A stretch of DNA of 64,000 nt, from assembly GCA_022818135.1 (NCBI GenBank), contig JAFMSR010000013.1, positions 26,692,262 to 26,756,261 of the forward strand, in the 5' to 3' direction. Each line of letters begins with the position of its first letter. Positions within the stretch are counted from its first letter, which is position 1. Position numbers and translations under genes: made by a program. This DNA is from Saxidomus purpurata. Lineage: Eukaryota; Mollusca; Bivalvia; Venerida; Veneridae. This document shows positions 60,272-64,000 of this stretch, piece by piece. The notes beneath the pieces were generated by a model, which did no database searches, had not been told where the DNA came from, and was given only the letters and a program-made list of their open reading frames with translations.

Positions 60272-63200
60272 GTACGAATACACATTAAATGTACTGATAG
60301 TTGATAACACTAGCTAGTTTCGCAATAATAATTATATTAGAAAATGCATGCTAAGTATTTTCATTCCAACAAATACAGGGAAAGAAACCTTGTCAAACTA
60401 TATCATAAAAAGCCTACTTTGGTCAAATCAATTATCTGCTGTGAGTAAATTGAATGAAGTAAATAATACGTATATTCAGTGCATTACTTACACACTAAAA
60501 CATATGTTAATATTTGGTAATACAGGTTTACTATATGCCTAATATCATTTGATTTGCATATCTTCTCACTGTACATATGTGTCTCTGTTTCAGATCATTC
60601 ACCGGTATGATATTCTACTGATACAAGAGATTCGGGATAAAACGGACTTTGCACTTAAAGAACTTCTTCGACAACTTAACGAGTGAGTTAATACAATAAT
60701 ACTGTACGTTATTATTTACCTGACACTCACACATATTCCGTGTTTAAACATAAATTTCATTTCGCTTTCCGAACGTACATCACGCAATTATAAGTAACCA
60801 AGTTTTCATGTAATCTTGAACAAGTACAAAATTATTGGTTGTTAGTGCAAGGTAAACACTTACGCACAGTACTGACCACAAACAAACACAAAAGCTAGTA
60901 TTAGTCACCAAGTGTTTCGTATGAGTAACGGTGACATGACTGCGCTGATGCCAGAGGCGAGCCGAGTACAGTGTGTCGTTGTTGACACGAAGGCGATGTG
61001 GCTGTTTTGAGCCGAGCCGAGCCGAGCCGAGCCGAGCCGAGTACAGTGTGTCGTTGTTGATACGAAGGCGATGTGGCTGTTTTGAGCCGAGCCGAGCCGA
61101 GTACAGTGTGTCGTTGTTGATACGAAGGCGATGTGGTTATTTTGAGGCGAGCCGAGCCGAGCCGAGCCGAGTACAGTGTGTCGTTGTTGACACGAAGGCG
61201 ATGTGGCTGTTTTGAGCCGAGCCGAGCCGAGCCGAGTACAGTGTGTCGTTGTTGATACGAAGGCGATGTGGCTATTTTGAGGCGAGCCGAGCCGAGCCGA
61301 GCCGAGCCGAGCCGAGCCGAGTACAGTGTGTCGTTGTTGACACGAAGGCGATGTGGCTGTTTTGAGCCGAGCCGAGCCGAGTACAGTGTGTCGTTGTTGA
61401 TACGAAGGCGATGTGGCTATTTTGAGGCGAGCCGAGCCGAGCCGAGCCGAGCCGAGCCGAGTACAGTGTGTCATTGTTGACACGAAGGCGATGTGGCTGT
61501 TTTGAGCCGAGCCGAGCCGAGTACAGTGTGTCGTTGTTGATACGAAGGCGATGTGGCTATTTTGAGGCGAGCCGAGCCGAGCCGAGCCGAGCCGAGTACA
61601 GTGTGTTGTTGTTGACACGAAGGCGATGTGGCTGTTTTGAGCCGAGCCGAGCCGAGCCGAGCCGAGCCGAGTACAGTGTGTCGTTGTTGATACGAAGGCG
61701 ATGTGGCTGTTTTGATATGAGACGTCATGTGGTCATGTCGATGCTAGCCATGGTAAATTCGGCTAGCTCTGCGATGCGGTCGCTTATGTGACCATGTTGA
61801 TGCTAGAAGTGAGCCATGAGAATATGTGTTTGATTAAGTCATGGTATTGCAGTTTGGCCTTATTGATGCTGGAGCACCGTGACCCTGATGATGCGGGTGA
61901 TGATACAGTCGTGTTAATGCGAAAGACAACGTGGCCTTATTGATACAGGACCAACTTGGACGTGTTGAAGTAGATGACGATGTGGTCGTGTTAATGCGGG
62001 TGACGATGTGCCATGTTGATGCGGGAGGCGAAGTTCCGTTGTTTACGCGAGAGACGATGTAATCGTATCGGTACGAATTTTACTCGGCCGAAACAGTTGA
62101 AAAATATTATATAGAAGAAATTAACAGAAGTAAATCGAATTGTACAGGTATCTGTATACTTTAAATGCAAATTCTTGACCTGAATATATGTCTTTACAGA
62201 AATGTTGAATGGCAAGAACAATACAGCGTAGTTCGCAGTGGACGCCTTGGTCGCACACATGCTAAAGAAGAATACGCATATTTATACAGGTAGTTTTCAA
62301 GACATAAACAAATAAGTATGATTTAGAAACTATATCCGATATTCTTACTGAAGAAAGCTGTAAAATAGGGCGTAAACATTTTTTTATGTATCACTGTGTA
62401 AGATGAATGTCATTGTATTAGAACAACGACGGTCATATAATCTACCAAATAGTTACGAATTTGTGTTTGCTTATGTAACAAATGTTTGGAACATTTTGTA
62501 AATAATTATATTGGTACTAAGATTTTAGCTTAATACTATGCGTTTCACATTTCACGTGGGATACAGGTCTGGAGTTGGGATACAAGTTGATCAGCACTAT
62601 GTGTTTGAGGATGGTGAAGAGGACCAAGGTGACGATTTATTTGAAAGAGAACCATTTATTGCAGCTTTTACTTCAACCAATACAGGTAAAACGTTTTTTT
62701 TATCAATGAAAATTATCCTACCACCTTGAATGCTGTCTACGTGATAAAACGTACATCCTGTTTTAGTTAAATCAACTTTGTGCGTATTTGAGTTGAATAT
62801 ATACAGTTGTCAAGAAAACTTCTGTTTTCAAAAGATGCATTGATAAGATGATGACATAGGACTTAAGATTTGATGTTAGCGCACTTTACTAAACTTTGTC
62901 GAAATATACTAGTAGTCTGTCCATGCAAGTGGCTTCCATTAAACTTTGATTCAGGGTAGTCGTCCTATTGACTGTTAAATCGAATTTAGTCGTCTTATTT
63001 TTACAGCATCTTTATTTATCAATAAATAATTTCGTTTGAAATGTTTGATATTCATATGCAAGTTAATGGTTCGGTTATACAATATGAATATTTTTCTTTT
63101 TTTAAGTTCTAGAAAAGTTTGTTCTAGTTGGAATTCATGTTGATCCTGACGTTGCCGTCCAAGAAATAAACCATTTATATGACGTATTCAGTGACGCGAA

Positions 63201-63374
63201 GTCTAGTCTGAACATTAATGACGTGATGGTGTTAGGGGACTTAAACGCCGACTGTGGATATGTTAGGAAAAATAAATGGTCCAACATCCCACTGAAACAC
63301 GACCCCTCATTTGATTGGCTGATAAAAGATGGCACTGACACAACTGTTACTAACACCCACTGTGCTTTTGATAG
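60128..63374 (+). CDS. DNase I-like secreted endonuclease, 3' end beyond the window
   Basis: Exons: 60,128-60,271; 60,594-60,682; 62,200-62,289; 62,567-62,685; 63,107-63,374. All introns are GT-AG with phases 0,2,2,1,2, the same as gene A. 236 residues lie in the window. A signal peptide (VVVLLVIFDAAYG) comes first. Conserved core residues: N28 (GAFNIQIFG), E60 (LLIQEIRD), E101 (AKEEYAYLYR), H158 (VLVGIHVDPD), D192/N194 (VLGDLNADC), C197 paired with Cys in THCAFD. The exons encoding the C-terminal part with SDHYP are not in the window. Start codon 60,128 is chosen because it directly precedes the signal peptide; 60,140 is an alternative. It is an inverted paralogue of gene A. The substrate is DNA; a role in extracellular or lysosomal DNA breakdown is inference. 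Confidence 0.9.
60594..60682 (+). CDS. DNase I-like gene B, exon 2
   Basis: IIHRYDILLIQEIRDKTDF with catalytic E60. Acceptor TTTCAG|AT, donor ACGA|GTGAGT. Confidence 0.9.
60957..61715. repeat. Compound minisatellite with (GCCGA)n blocks in intron 2 of gene B
   Basis: Eleven copies of a segment starting GTACAGTGTGTCGTTGTTGA and ending GGCGATGTGGCTGTTTTGA are separated by two to eight GCCGA units. The long frames on both strands (up to 237 codons) are products of the repeat and are not genes. Confidence 0.96.
61716..62060. repeat. Diverged tandem repeat following the GCCGA array
   Basis: Irregular repeats of GATGTGGTCGTGTTGATGCG-like sequence. The GCGATGTGG element is shared with the neighbouring array, which suggests a common older origin. 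Confidence 0.7.
62200..62289 (+). CDS. DNase I-like gene B, exon 3
   Basis: EWQEQYSVVRSGRLGRTHAK then EEYAYLY, catalytic E101. Acceptor TTTACAG|A, donor ACAG|GTAGTT. Confidence 0.9.
62567..62685 (+). CDS. DNase I-like gene B, exon 4
   Basis: SGVGIQVDQHYVFEDGEED and FEREPFIAAFTST. Acceptor GATACAG|G, donor ACAG|GTAAAA. Confidence 0.9.
63107..63374 (+). CDS. DNase I-like gene B, exon 5
   Basis: FVLVGIHVDPD, MVLGDLNADCGYV and THCAFD. Acceptor TTTTAAG|TT, donor GATAG|GTATGT. The following intron runs off the window. Confidence 0.92.
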
Positions 63375-64000
63375 GTATGTTTTCCGTCAAATATACTAGC
63401 TACAGGTTGAAAGTGACTTACCCTGAAATAAAAACAAACCTGCATTACAAAAGAATTAAAATCAGATTACTAAACCATTTTTGATTTCAATAAGATGTAC
63501 CAAAAGCGCAGTTAGGGACTTAAAAGAGTGATATCGATCGTTCCTTCGGTTGAACACTTGACATTTCTTTGTGATATCATAAGGATATGTACGGTAGCAT
63601 TTGCGCTGTATTTCATTTAGATGTTCCTCCTTCTGAATTCACTGTAATTTCTATGCTTTCTGATCTATTCGAGATCTTGAAGCACATTTACATAGAATCA
63701 GTAAAACAAGAATCAAACAGCTGGCAGAAATAGGGAAGCGAGGAAAGGGTAATGAAAGCAGCTTACTGTGTAATAAAAGTAATTCCATGTAAACATTGGT
63801 TGTGTGTAATATAGTAACACTGGTTAATTAATTCATTCATGCAACATGCCTGTGCATCTGTTTTCGCCTAAGTTACAAGGCCAATCAGAATTTAATTACA
63901 TAATCAATAACATTATATTAAAACGTAGGCATCCATCAGGACGGTATCATAACTAGCTTTAACAGATATTGCCAATATTTATTGAATGGCATGAGTAATT
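63375..64000 (+). other. Intron 5 of gene B, incomplete
   Basis: No exon matching the last two exons of gene A is present before the window ends. Confidence 0.7.

Noticed and set aside
60905..61791. Open frames of up to 237 codons on both strands, rich in Leu/Gly/Ser/Ala/Arg or Glu/Pro/Ser/Arg
   Set aside because: They are produced by the GCCGA compound repeat lying in an intron. Several frames are open at once and no domain is present.

Overview
The window is eukaryotic nuclear DNA from a marine invertebrate, most likely a bivalve mollusc. The evidence is: AT-rich sequence with long gene-free stretches; short exons with GT-AG introns; tRNA-derived SINEs, MITEs and non-LTR retrotransposon debris; many minisatellites; and an intronless TRIM-type E3 ligase of the kind that is strongly expanded in bivalves. 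The species cannot be fixed from the sequence alone.

Layout. 1-28 kb: no protein-coding gene that I can support. It holds two large minisatellites (180-970 and 1,713-3,730), a TIR element (14,546-14,995), a dispersed repeat carrying nuclear-receptor-like palindromes (about 15.95-16.34 kb), SINEs, a cluster of nested inverted repeats with a 2.06 kb palindrome (24,218-26,277), and a dead LINE reverse transcriptase (26.3-27.6 kb). 28.7-47.8 kb: a direct segmental duplication (28.7-36.6 and 40.7-47.8 kb). Each unit carries one intact 656-residue RING/B-box/coiled-coil/beta-propeller TRIM-like gene, plus a minus-strand terminal exon of unknown function and a foldback MITE. Between the units lies a minus-strand LINE with ORF1 and endonuclease but no reverse transcriptase, followed by two local tandem duplications. 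48.5-64 kb: two divergent (head-to-head) DNase I-like genes. The minus-strand gene (48,569-57,964, seven exons, 322 residues) looks complete and keeps all the catalytic residues. The plus-strand gene (from 60,128) has five exons in the window and runs off the right edge. Exon phases are the same in both, so they are inverted duplicates.

Functionally, the TRIM copies are probably cytosolic ubiquitin ligases, perhaps immune. The DNase I-like proteins have signal peptides and are probably secreted or lysosomal endonucleases. Nothing suggests that the two families are co-regulated beyond lying next to each other. The strongest unusual signals are: an exon of the DNase gene hemmed in by two Tigger-like MITEs, one of which almost certainly supplies the branch point; a minisatellite abutting the exon 4 splice donor of the same gene; a 194 bp zero-difference tract between the TRIM copies; the nested palindrome cluster; and a LINE that lost its 3' half exactly at a duplication boundary.
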